Part shown: in pieces, positions 1-10,524 of the stretch
Layout: each line of letters starts with the position of its first letter
Position numbering within the stretch: position 1 is the stretch's first letter
Assembly (NCBI GenBank): GCA_030549495.1
Contig: JAUIRK010000185.1
Coordinates: 434,001-498,000, forward strand
DNA length: 64,000 nucleotides
Direction: 5' to 3'
DNA from: Nectonema munidae
Taxonomy: Eukaryota; Nematomorpha; Nectonematoida; Nectonematidae
Translations under genes and position numbers: made by a program
Notes under the pieces: generated by a model
Told to the model about the DNA's origin: nothing
Seen by the model: the letters and a program-made list of their open reading frames with translations, nothing else
Databases searched by the model: none

Positions 1-381
1 AAAACATCAATTATTTTCTGTATTTAATTTTTGTCAATTTTAATAAAGATTTTTAGAATTTTTAATACGGAGACTTTTTGAAAGGGCAATTTTCATATTA
101 ACTTATTTCTATCAGGCTCTTGTAACAGATAGTAAGACAAAATATCATATGTCAAATTTAGAGTTATGGACACTAGAATTGATATCGGCATAATTTCACA
201 TATTTTTTTATTTATTAGTTTTAATTTCAACTTGAAATCATTAAATTTCTATTTTTTTTTCAAAAATTACAAAATTATGAATATAATTTTAACTTTTGCT
301 TAAATTTGGTGAGAAAAAGCAAGTTTATAAAAATGTTAAAGTAGTCTTCTTACATACTTTTCAAAGCAGATTTTTTTTTCA

Positions 382-508
382 GTTGTCGGTATCGCATCCA
401 AAGGAAGAATAATCTTCCATAGATGGCCAGATGATAAGGATTATCACGATGGGGAATTGAACCCTGACTACCTTGATCGAGACTCTACACTTCCACCACT
501 ATGCAATC
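382..508 (-). repeat. tRNA-derived SINE, copy A
   Basis: Read on the minus strand, this stretch has a tRNA-like head: an A-box-like piece, a segment ending gagtctcga, and a B box of the form gggttcaattcc. A unique tail follows, containing tatggaag and attcttcc. The same head and tail recur at 30186-30313, which shows a dispersed family rather than a tRNA gene. The A box is decayed and no cloverleaf can be drawn. Confidence 0.7.
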
Positions 509-862
509 TTTCGAAAATATTTATTCAATTTCTAATTTTCATAACTCAAACCAAAAGTCTTCTTTATCAATTAACGCTTTTAAAAAAGAAATTGGAGATA
601 TGTACTATACATATATTCAAATAAAATACAGCGAGCATGTCCATATGTTGATCGGATTCAATTAAGAATTTTATGTTCAATACTTTAGCTTTATTTAAAA
701 AATTATGTTAAATTTGTGTATAAAAGTAATTTTTTTTTTGGAATTTTATCAATCTAAATTTTTTGCTTAGATAGCCTTAAAAAGAATTTTAGAGAGGTAA
801 AACCAATTTTTTATACCCAGTTAATCATTGAAAATATATGAAGTATCGAATGAAATCCTTAC

Positions 863-982
863 TTAACAAGTTTGATTGATTGTTCGAAGATGCTTTAAGC
901 TTTAATTGGTTGGATTCCATATTTTTAACATAAGATATGTTGGTAGCGTGGCTGATATTGTAAATCAATTCATTAATCACTT
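863..982 (-). CDS. Possible further exon of the CBM14-containing gene
   Basis: On the minus strand a 120-nt open segment lies between a good acceptor (a run of T then AG) and a GTAAGG donor. It reads VINELIYNISHATNISYVK and on to a Ser/Asn-rich end, with no stop. It needs an incoming phase of 1. The nearest upstream exon (1491-1561) ends in phase 0, so another exon or another donor would have to lie between. I do not recognise the protein. It may be a chance open segment. Confidence 0.25.
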
Positions 983-1490
983 CTAAAAATGTAATGATAA
1001 ATTTTTCGTCCAAATATTAGAATTGTGAGGTGTGATATATTTTTAAATTTTCAATCATCTTTAGTACATTGAAAAAATGTGGTATTATATACTATTAGAA
1101 CCGTATAAAAAGTAACAAATTAAGATTTTACTAATTCTTTAATTAGATTTTTTAATAATAAAAAATAATAATAATGGTAATGTATATACACTATGCAGTT
1201 AACACCACAATCCAAAAAGTAAAAATATTTATTATTATTATTATTATTTAATTAAATACACTTATAAGTACATATCAGACTAAATATTTTTTGTCAAATT
1301 ATCTAGATTTTCTTATAAATAACAAATTTATCCTGATATTGTGAATACATAATAATTAATTAGAATTGCCAAAAAAATATTTCTACATGGATAAGACAAG
1401 TGGATTTCACCAAAAATATTTAACTATATATTTTGCTTTACATAATTTTATGGTAAATCCTTTTTAACTTTATGTATAATAATGTACTAC

Positions 1491-1561
1491 CTTGGTATTT
1501 GCAGAACTTTCAGTATGTGCATAGTAGATTTGTATAGTAAATTTAGGCATAGCAATGCCTG
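1491..1561 (-). CDS. Exon of the CBM14-containing gene (third downstream exon)
   Basis: This 71-nt minus-strand exon has a TGTAG acceptor and an AAG|GTAGTA donor. Joined to the exon at 1612-1728 it completes a split codon and reads AGIAMPKFTIQIYYAHTESS with no stop, ending in phase 0. The intron before it is 50 nt. An alternative acceptor further upstream is in the same frame but would leave an intron of only 26 nt. The function of this part of the protein is unknown. Confidence 0.5.
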
Positions 1562-1611
1562 CTACATTAATTGATCCTATAACTGCTAAGTTTTCAAGAA
1601 TAAGTTCTTAC

Positions 1612-1728
1612 CAGTAGTTTTCCCTTCAACACTCAGATTCTGCATGTTGTTTCTTTTATCCAAAGGCGCAAATATTTCCTCTTTGAATTGGTAGAGAATG
1701 CCCATTCCTTCCTTAATCGGCTTTAAGT
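1612..1728 (-). CDS. Exon of the CBM14-containing gene (second downstream exon)
   Basis: This 117-nt minus-strand exon lies between a TAATAG acceptor and an ACTG|GTAAGA donor. The reading frame that fits the neighbouring exons has no stop and reads LKPIKEGMGILYQFKEEIFA and onward to a Lys/Asn-rich end. The intron separating it from the exon at 1789-1896 is 60 nt, a common size in compact arthropod genes. The frame is entered in phase 1 and left in phase 1. I recognise no domain here. Confidence 0.6.
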
Positions 1729-1788
1729 CTATTACAATAAAAGAAAAATGGGATGAACCTTTGAAAAATAAAGTGCTCAGTTATTTAC

Positions 1789-1896
1789 TTGTTTGTGTGA
1801 GATTTTTTGCTTCTTCTATGTACGAAGAGTTTAGCTTAGGACTTAGAGTTTTGTCTAGCGTTTCCAAGATCGCCAAGGTGAGCGAAGTTTCTTCTT
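1789..1896 (-). CDS. Exon of the CBM14-containing gene (first downstream exon)
   Basis: This 108-nt minus-strand exon has a TTTTAG acceptor and a CAA|GTAAAT donor. The incoming G from the CBM14 exon plus its first two bases make a Glu codon. It then reads EETSLTLAILETLDKTLSPK and onward with no stop, probably an amphipathic helical segment. A 90-codon open frame on the opposite strand overlaps these exons. I treat that frame as a shadow, because the minus-strand exons have matching splice sites and phases. Confidence 0.6.
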
Positions 1897-1994
1897 CTAA
1901 AATTCAATTGATGTTTTTTTGGAAGGAGGCTGGTTATTTCACAATCGCATTAAAATATCCCAATTTGTAAAAAACTTTTATTATATAATATATG

Positions 1995-2277
1995 TGGGTT
2001 ATTATCAAAAGAGTGACAGATCAAAAGAGTGACAAAATATACAAAAATTCAAAAGAGTGACGTGTCAAAAGAGTGACAAAATATACAAAAATTCAAAAGT
2101 TTTACTTACCTACCTGTCCTTACATAAAAAAACTCTTTTGATTTGTCGCTCTTTTAATCGCTATTTTAAGAGTGGCAAATTATGTCACTCTTTTGATTTG
2201 TCGCTCTTTTAATCTCTATTTTAAGAGTGACAAATTATGTCACTCTTTTGATTTGTCACTCTAATGAACATCTCCCA
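1995..2277. mobile_element. Motif-array MITE built of caaaagagtgac repeats
   Basis: A 283-bp element that starts TGGG and ends CCCA. The left half holds direct copies of the 12-mer caaaagagtgac in two units of about 46 bp. The right half holds the same motif inverted, in two units of about 55 bp. The flanks carry the same 7 bp (atatatg), a possible target-site duplication, although the area is AT-rich. There is no coding capacity. It lies in the 1.2-kb intron that follows the CBM14 exon. The superfamily is not clear to me. Confidence 0.65.
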
Positions 2278-3079
2278 ATATATGTATATAAAGTAGAATA
2301 TATGGCAATTTGGATAAGAGATAGATATTTTTGTAAATATTTATAAGAACAACAAAATATCATTAAATACCCATTTAACTAAAAAATTCCAAATAAAACT
2401 AATAAATGTTAAAACAACAGTAAAAATAAAGAATAAACACTTCTAGAATTCGTTGCCATAGTGGATATAAACTTTCAGACTATACTTAATTTGTTTTTAA
2501 TAGTAATTATTTAATTCCATAATTAGGGACTTATTAATCTTGTTAGCAAGTTGGTTAGTTGATTCGTTAGTTAATTGGTTACAAGAAGATTTACAAAGTT
2601 AGTTGGTTTGATTCCAATTGGTTCGATTTGTAGAACTATAAAAAATAGAAAAGTAGCTATTTTATTGGTTGTGTTATATCGATAATTATCAAGTTATTTT
2701 TATCAAGTTTATTATTTATGCAGTTAGAAACATAATTAATTAGATAATTAGCTGAATTATAGATTGTTAATAAATAAATTACTTAGTTTATTCATTAATT
2801 AGTCAGTTCTTTATTTTATATATTAAATAAAAAATCTTTATTTATCAATTTTTAAATACGTTAATAGTTACAGTAATTCATGCTTATTTCTTTAATTCTT
2901 TAATTTCTTTAATATTTTTTCTTTTTATTATTATTTTTTTAATTCATTATTTTTTATATTTTATTATGAAATTAAGATAAAATTTTTTTATTTTTATAAA
3001 TAATCTAAACGCTTAAGATTTTAGATAAAGAGAAATAAGAAAAACGTAAAATGACAAAGTGATCATAAAAATGTTTTAC
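2278..3079. other. AT-rich intron sequence of the CBM14 gene
   Basis: Apart from degenerate ttag/ttgg simple repeats around 2540-2640, I see no exon, RNA gene or recognisable transposon. It is probably intronic on the minus strand. Confidence 0.5.
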
Positions 3080-3282
3080 CATTTATGGAAGTTTGAGCGT
3101 TTCTACGATTCACACAATTTTTAACATTGTTTGCAAAATCACAAACACCTTTCTCAATATTGTAAAATAGAGAAGCGGGACAGTGCTGCTTGATCCACGT
3201 GGAACTGGAAATGCAGACTTCATATACGTTGCAATTGTTCAAATCAACTCTTACATCTCCAGTAACACACTTTGAGGTAATT
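3080..3282 (-). CDS. Chitin-binding type 2 (peritrophin-A, CBM14) exon
   Basis: This 203-nt minus-strand exon lies between a CTTGTAG acceptor and an AATG|GTAAAA donor. In frame it encodes one complete CBM14 domain. Six cysteines are spaced 11, 5, 10, 12 and 8 residues apart. The family's aromatic pattern is present too (C-N-V-Y-E-V-C, then W, then F-Y-N before C-D-F). CBM14 domains bind chitin in peritrophic matrix, cuticle or chitin-modifying enzymes and are usually secreted. The exon leaves in phase 1 and joins in frame to three short exons at 1896-1491. The upstream exon, which should end in phase 2 and carry a signal peptide, was not found. The sequence after the domain matches no family I know, so the gene cannot be named. 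Domain call confident; gene model partial. Confidence 0.82.
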
Positions 3283-6068
3283 CTACAAGATTCTTGAAAA
3301 AGAAGTAGACATATAAATCTTTTGGGTATAGGAAAAAAATGATTATCATAATCTTATTTTCATTACTTCTATTATTTTCTAACAAAATTTATTGAAATCG
3401 GAGAAAGAGTTTCTCTCTTTTGACCAACTAAAAATAACAAGTTTTTTTTATAAAAGTCAAATTTGTAACGTAACGAAGAATCAATTTTATTATTATATTT
3501 AAAAAAAATACTAAATATAAGTTCATAGATATAAGAGTATATAGACCAAAGAGGAACCTCATAGATAACATCTCATCCATAAACTCTTTTAATGTATAAA
3601 TCCTTCCTTTTTAAAATTTTCAAAATTTTATTGGAACATATCCTTTCTGAATTATTCAAAACTTCAGCTCAAAAACATAAAAGATTTCTCACGTTTTAGA
3701 CTAACGTCAACAAATTTCATTCAAAATTAATTTAAAAAAAAGAATGTTATAAATCGTATAAAATGGCCTTGGATAATAATTAGAAAGTGCATTTTTATCT
3801 AAGGAGTGCATTGAATTGAATCAAATAAGGTTTTTCACAATTTAATAGTAATGTTTTTAAATTTTGATCGGACGCCATTTTAATTCCAGGCTGCGTCATG
3901 AAGCCTGCAGCTAGAAAATATTTTCCAGCACTGATATAGTGAATGCAAAGGCATACATTTATTCATTTAAATTGAAAATAAACGTAAAGAGATATACCTT
4001 AGATTGGTGATAAAAATTTGAGGCAAACATTTAATTATACTAACTGACATCTAGCCTCATACTAGGAGTTTATCGTTAGTGACTGAGAAATAGAACTAAA
4101 AATTAAGCGAGATACAAACCCAAATAAAACAAAAATAAGAATATAAGTTATATTATATGCGGGGTTGTTGTACTCGAATTATAGGTTAAATTGTGAGAAA
4201 TCGTAGTTATCGATATTAAGTCTACTGTCGTAAAACTTCAATGCCCCTAATTCTTTTTTTAGACTTTGAGCCTAATACTTCTGATACAGTAAGCAAAAAT
4301 GTGGTGTTATTGTAAGTATTGAAACAATGATTGTATTGAAGTTATTATGAGCATTTTATTTAAATTAATTATATTTAAAAAACACCAGTTAGAAATTAAA
4401 ATAGTGGTAGCATTTTTATAAATCTTTTCCACATTCAACTATCTTTTCAATTCCTTGTACTATCAATTATTACTATAATTTTCGTTTATGCATAAAAAAA
4501 CTTCTAGATAAATTTTACATATCTTTAATTGAATGAAAGTCCAAATTGAAGTTTATACCAAAAATTACAGAAGCTTAAATGCCTTAACGTTTTATAACTG
4601 TTTAAAATTCTATATAGGTATAAATATTATTTCAAAAATTAATATAAATTTTTCTTGTTTAATACTAATTTAGTACTTAAGTCATAAAATAATAAAACAA
4701 ATTCTATTAGCTTGCAACTTTATGAATGTTGAATGCTGATAAGAAAAAACGTAAATAAAGAAAAAGTTATGCTCTCGTGCAGTTGTCAAAATAATTCTTC
4801 CTCAATTACCATTGCCAAATCTTCCGAAGCTGTTAAAGTTTTTCAACATTGTTTTCCTTAATCAACGGAATACTGCTGTTCACGGCTAGCGTATGTAGTT
4901 AGTTACAGGACTGCAAAAATATCTCTTAGGTTTTTAATATATTTCTGATTTAGTAGTTTACTTACTTGTTTAACAATAACATATATCATCATGCATTAGA
5001 ATCAAGTCATCTAATAAGAAAATCATACTTAACGCCTCTTACTTAATGACAAAAAAGCGATAACACAAAGAAAAAAGCATGGAATGTATGGAGTTGCCTT
5101 CAGTGTTATCATATTTAAGGATGAAAAAGAGGATTAAAAGATTATAGAAAAATGGTGTGCGTCGGAAAGAGAGTTTTCTATCACAGCGTCTCAATTCGAG
5201 CAGACAAAGTTTAGTAGGTAAATTGTTCTGAAAAGTATATTAAAAGCAATAACTTTTATATACGTATGCGCACAGATTTATGTATCATATAAACTAATAT
5301 ATTGCCTGGTTTCTTTAGTTAGATTTCGTGACTGAGCACGATTTACAATTTCTGAATACAAATGAAAGAAAGGTATATAATTTCACCCTCCAAAATCCTA
5401 CTCGTATATCATCTATAGAAACGTGTGTATGCGTCTGTGTTCTTTGGCCTAGATATCGTGTGCATACTACGCATATATAAATTGGAGAAGCTGGCCTTCT
5501 TCTTTCTATATCTATTGAGTGAAGGCTGCCCATAATTCAGATTTCTTGCTTCGAGAAAAATTGTCATCAAAATTTTAAGAATAAATCATAATTGCTGTTA
5601 TGATTAAATTTCATTTCACTTAATATACAAGCCATCTTTCATCACTCATCTTCCATCTATATGTACGCATGAAAAGCGCATGGACATAATAATGTATTAG
5701 ATGTGTATATGGGATACTACACTACATATATGTTTAAAAGTGAAGTTTTTAAATAAATGCCTGTCTAAAAAGTTTATGGATATACACTTTCATCTCCTCC
5801 TTGAACATTTTGGAATTAAGATACTTTCTCAGCCAGTTTTAGTGAGCGAATCAAATTACTTCAATAACATTCTTTCTAGCTAAACTTTATTCCAATATGT
5901 AAAGCGTCTGGGAAAATTGAATTTACCCTGGATAACGCCATAAACTGTTTCTTGAATAAATCGATTGAAGTACATCGTAGTATTTTGAGGAGGCAAGCGT
6001 TTTCTATACTTTATTGGCGTAGTTTTATATCAAATTAATGCGGTTACTTTTACCTGCGATCTAATTCG
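3283..6068. other. AT-rich stretch without a confident gene
   Basis: No confident exon is visible. One weak candidate is a minus-strand start exon at 4810-4849: an ATG followed by 13 codons (MLKNFNSFGRFGN) and a good donor, preceded by a TTTTGCAG acceptor in what would be 5' UTR. Its phase does not join directly to the CBM14 exon. Upstream parts of that gene may lie here. Confidence 0.4.
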
Positions 6069-6184
6069 TTAACCCTTTCAGGACCAGAATTTTAATGACT
6101 AATCTTCGGCTTTCTTTTTCAATGCAATTTTATAAAAATCCATTTTTTGGAAAACTGTTATCACACTGGTCCCCGAAGGGATAA
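6069..6184. mobile_element. Short MITE with TTAA-like end
   Basis: About 116 bp. The left end reads TTAACCCTTTCAGGACCAG. The right end reads CTGGTCCCCGAAGGG followed by ATAA, an imperfect inverted copy. The TTAACCCTTT start resembles piggyBac-type termini. There is no coding capacity. Confidence 0.45.
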
Positions 6185-6287
6185 GCGCCCCATTAGTTGA
6201 AAAAAGTTTAAATGAAACATCATAGAAAAGGAAATATATATTAACAGTTTATATACTTTTTTACATTAAATGCCTATTTTTTTACTT

Positions 6288-6620
6288 TAACCTGTTATCG
6301 ACCACAGTCAACTTTACAAAAATAAAATCGTCTGCTTTTATTAATGCTTTTTAATACAAATCTTCTGCTTTATACTAGATATCGTCTGATTTACCGGTTA
6401 TCGACCACAGTCGACATATGTGGACTTTACAAAAATGTGAATCGTCTGCATTTTTTAATGCTTTTTAATACAAATCTGCTTTATACTAGATATCGTCTGA
6501 TTATTCTGGTCGATAACGGGCTAATCAGGTCGCTAACGTGTTAAGTGCGTCCTTTTTCACCTTAAGTGCGCAATTTTTCACTTTAAGTGCATCCTTTTTA
6601 TTTCAAATGTGTTTTTATGC
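6288..6620. repeat. Two tandem units of about 110 bp followed by short repeats
   Basis: Two diverged copies share ttatcgaccacagtc, the stretch aatgctttttaatacaaatc, and ctttatactagatatcgtct. They start near 6290 and 6398. An inverted piece, tggtcgataac, follows. Then come three copies of a roughly 20-bp unit based on ttaagtgcgtcctttttcac (6541-6600). The small open frame across the two units reflects the duplication and is not a gene. Confidence 0.65.
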
Positions 6621-6794
6621 TTTTGATCGTTTTAAGTTTTTGTTGAAAGATTTTAGAAAAAACGTTTGAAACTGATGAAGCTGTTTGAAAATGATTTTGG
6701 TCATATTTTTCTCCATTCATCGCCTAATTTAGATTAAAAAACATATATCTGTAAAAGTTATTCAAATCCATCATTATTATAGTTTTGAGTGCTT

Positions 6795-7600
6795 CTATGA
6801 TGATTTCTTGAATATCATATGAGTTGAGTCGTTTGTTGTTATCAATTTTTTACATTTATTTTTAATTTTGGAAAAATCATTTTTGATAGGATTCAATATA
6901 TATGTGTAAGGTGAAGTAAATGTAGTTCCATACGAGTATTGTTCTGCAAAATAATCTTTCATTTTTTGTGTCTTGTGAATCGCTGCATTATCTATAATTA
7001 TCCAGTACACGATTTGATTTTCAGGTATATATATATCTTGTAGAAGTTCTTCCAGAAAAACTAAAAACTTTTCAGCATTAATAGCAGAGTTGAATAATTT
7101 ATAATGAAGAATTTTTGTGCTATTTATTGCTAACAAAAGTGTAACCTTTTTAGATCTCATTGTTGGTAGTACTCTAATTGCTTTTTTACCTTTTTTTTTA
7201 TTTGGCATAAGAACTTGTAAAGCTTGAATTTCTTTACTTGCTCTTTTTAGGGTTATTTTAATTTTGTGCGCCAATTAATTGTGAATAGAAGTGATGCTTG
7301 TATCAAAGTTGAACTTTGACTTGAGTTTTTCTTTTATTTCTTGTAAAGTTATTGTAAGATAATCTTCTACAATTTTTTCAATGTAGCGCAGCTTTTCTTT
7401 AATAAAAGAAGATTTCTTGTGTCCTTCATGCTTTTTTAAAACTTTTTCGTCTTCTTTGTGTCTATAGACAATAGACTTTGCTGTTGAATATATTATTAAA
7501 ATAAAATATTTGCAGCATCTTTAATGCTGAAATTATTTTCCAACACTAAATCCAAAAGCTTTTCCTTTTTTCAGATGATACTTTCTCAGGCATTATAAAA
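6795..7600 (-). pseudogene. Tc1/mariner (IS630-like) transposase remnant
   Basis: Read on the minus strand, a helix-turn-helix N-terminal part is recognisable from about 7600 (ECLRKYHLKKGKAF, later KEDEKVLKKHEGHKKSS). It carries at least three in-frame stops. It runs into a 159-codon open frame at 7274-6795 with a DDE_3-type core: a strand ending in YWIIIDNAAIHKT (catalytic Asp), then SPYTYILNPIKNDFSKIK, the degenerate form of the family's PPYSPDLNPIE motif with Asn-Asp in place of the final acidic residue region. This is a decayed DNA transposon whose inverted repeats I could not place. Confidence 0.7.
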
Positions 7601-7609
7601 AAACACTTA

Positions 7610-9110
7610 ACACAAAACAGTGTTAAATGCAAAGAATGTTCCAATGTTGTAACTAATTTAGTTTAAAAAATGAACCAAAAAATACGCGTCTTCTTACACT
7701 TGAAACACACACGAGCCTTACATACTTTTTTTAAAAGGACCGATACTAATATATTCGTGGCTTTCTTTCTTTTAATTTTTTAGATAAATATGTGCTTGTT
7801 CAAAAATTTTAAGGATCCTTTATGACCAACTTTTTTTTAATAGTGTTAAAGGCGATTTCTATAGAATATCTATTCTAATTTTATAACAAAAAAACCATAT
7901 GATTTTTATGTGTATTTTAAGGAAAAAACTTGTTTTGTATCATTTTTTATATGGTTTTATTGTTTTCTTCTATAAATACTATTATTTTTTCGTTTTTTTC
8001 TTATAATAAGATACCTATTAACTTGTATTTTTTCAACTATTATATATAAAACAAAATTTATTCGAAACTCTCAAAAAATTAGTTAAAAAAACAATTTAGT
8101 GTTTTGACAAACACAGAATTACAGAGCAATACTGGTTACGATTAAGTGTATTATTGAGGTTAAATGATACACATATTTTGAATTTAACTTAGTCGCATTT
8201 TGAACTCATGTTAACTCATTCTTAAAGATAAAAATCTAATTTAAAAAGTTTTGTTAAAATTTGCTGTGTTTCAAAATTTTACTCTGAAAACTTTTAACAA
8301 AAACTTAAAACATAAATCATATGAAATTCACAAATACAAGTTTAAACAGTCAAAAAAACTGGAAAATAGGTTCAAAAAATTTTAATTATTTTTTGTTTTT
8401 CCAAAAAATACAGTACCATTTATGGGACGTTCGTACACCACAAAAGTGTTTGTAAAAACAGAAAACAATATTTTACCAGCTGGTTTCATTTTTGGACTCA
8501 GCTTTGGTATTTATGGTTTAATATCTGAAGGCTTCAATCAGATTTGCGGTTTACTTCTAGATGCTGTCTTCAAAAATATTTTCAAAAAATTAAAATATTT
8601 GTTTTTATACCAAATTGACTATGCTTATTTTATTTCTTTACTCCATTTTTGCTAATACGGTTAAAAAATATCTGAAGTGACAATTGAATTAGTGATGTAT
8701 GCTTGAAAATCAGTTTGGTAAAAAAATTTTAAAAAATCGTTATATATTAGTAATATAGTAAAAATATCATTTTTTCTTATATTTTGGCTTATAGTACTTT
8801 CTTCACATGAAAACTAATTGAAAAAAGGAGGTGTGATCAAAAGAAATAATTAAAAAAAATACATATCTTGACTAAATGGAAGATTATCTAATATTGGGTG
8901 CTTTAAAAAAGATTTTGACCGTGAAAAAGAAGTTCCTTCTTACAAATGAAAATCTTTACATCTCTATAGCTTATATCTAGGGTTCCAATTATCATTTAAC
9001 CAAGATGGGTAGGAAATCGGAAAATTTAGAATAGGTCAGAGTTATCAAAAATGGCACAGATGCCAATATGTGAGAATTTAGTCGCTGAAGGTGCACAACT
9101 ATTTATAATT
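7610..9110. other. AT-rich intergenic stretch
   Basis: No gene recognised. A hydrophobic 77-codon open frame at 8422-8655 (+) has no recognisable motif, start context or splice signal, and is probably chance. Confidence 0.4.
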
Positions 9111-9117
9111 GAACAAT

Positions 9118-9530
9118 TAACATCAGGACTGATTCATCAGAAAAAAACTTTGACATCACGACTGATTCATCAGAAAAAAACTTTGAACTGGGATTGGTTG
9201 ACAAATATTTAGGCTGAATATCTCTTCATATCACCTGATAATAAAATACATGATACTGATAAAAAAAAGGCCTAAGATCAACAAGAAGATTATTTAATCA
9301 GAATGCTAATGTAGGAAAAAATCTGTTCAAAATAAATCCTTAAAAAAGTATCTTCAAACACACATTGAAGAAAATAAATTTCAAATGAAAAAAGTGCTAC
9401 GAAGAAAGTATCATCATCGAATGCAAATTACATATGACGTAGAGAATACAAGACGATAACGAATTTGTAGACAAAAAGATGGAGGTTCTATAGAGATAGC
9501 TAATTTACTGAAAAATGAAATATTTTGAGT
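9118..9530 (+). pseudogene. Decayed coding-like stretch with a 33-bp duplication
   Basis: Around 9120-9185 a 33-bp unit containing actgattcatcag occurs twice in tandem. Downstream one frame gives protein-like text (AEYLFISPDNKIHDTDKKKA, then DQQEDYLIRMLM) broken by several stops. Base composition differs slightly from the flanks. I cannot assign it to a family. It may be a relic of a repeat-borne gene. Confidence 0.3.
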
Positions 9531-9639
9531 GAATTAAATACCCAAAGTTAGTTTATTAAATAAATTAAGAAAATAATTACCAGAGAAATAATACAAGTAG
9601 AATTTATTTTAAAGTTTATATATTTGACATTGATTTACA

Positions 9640-10460
9640 TGTTTAATCTTTTTTTTTTATAGGTTTTATTGATTTCATAAAAATGAATATAACCATTTAA
9701 ATTCTACCTACTTAAAAATGGGAATATATGTATAAAAAACTTTTTACAAGTATAAAAATTTTAATTTTGACATGGGCTGTCATATTAAAAAATTTTTTTT
9801 TCAAGTTTGACTGATTTTCATAAAAAAAAAAAGTAATATCACCAGTAAACACAGCGTACTTGAAAATGGGTATATATGTGTAAAAACTTTATATAATTAT
9901 TTGGATAAAAAGTTTCTTTTTGAGATAAATCAATTTTTTGGCAGGTTTTATTGATTTTCATAAAAAATGAATATCACTACTGAATTCAGCTTTCATGGAG
10001 ATGGGTATATAATATATATTTGTATAAAACTTTATGTATAACTACATAGATAAAAAGTTTTTTTTGAGATGGGCTGTTATATATAAATCCATTTTTTGAC
10101 AGGTTTGATTGATTTTCATAAAAAATGAATATCACCACTGAATTCAGCATATTTGAAAATGGGTATATATATGTAAAAAACTTTATATAATTATTTGGAT
10201 AAAAAGTTTTTTTTGAGATGAGCTGTCAAATGTAAATCAATTTTTTGACAGGTTTGATATAAAAAATGAATATTACCACTGATTTCAGCATACTTGAAAA
10301 TCGTTATATATCTATAAAAAACTTTATATAATTATTATTTAGATAAAAAGTTCATTTTTAAGATGTGCTGTCCTATGTAAATCAATTTTTTGACAGGTTT
10401 GATTGATTTTGATTAAGAAAAAGGACATCACTACTGAATTCAGCATAGGTGAAATATATA
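9640..10460. repeat. Satellite array, about six units of about 145 bp
   Basis: Successive units share ttttttgacaggtttgattg, a run of tttcataaaaaatgaatatc, then gaattcagcata, gaaaatgggtatatat and ggataaaaagttttttttga. Unit starts fall near 9650, 9805, 9945, 10095, 10245 and 10395. The outer units are more diverged than the middle ones. No coding capacity. Confidence 0.8.
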
Positions 10461-10524
10461 TGTAACATAAAAATTATTGATAAAAACTTAATAATATCTG
10501 AGAAAAATATTTTTTTTCTCAAAA

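Noticed and set aside
1698-1970. 90-codon open frame on the + strand as a gene
   Set aside because: It overlaps two minus-strand exons with good splice sites and matching phases, and has no recognisable motif. Treated as a shadow.
8422-8655. 77-codon hydrophobic open frame as a small membrane protein gene
   Set aside because: No conserved motif, no supporting context, and chance frames of this size are common in such AT-rich DNA.
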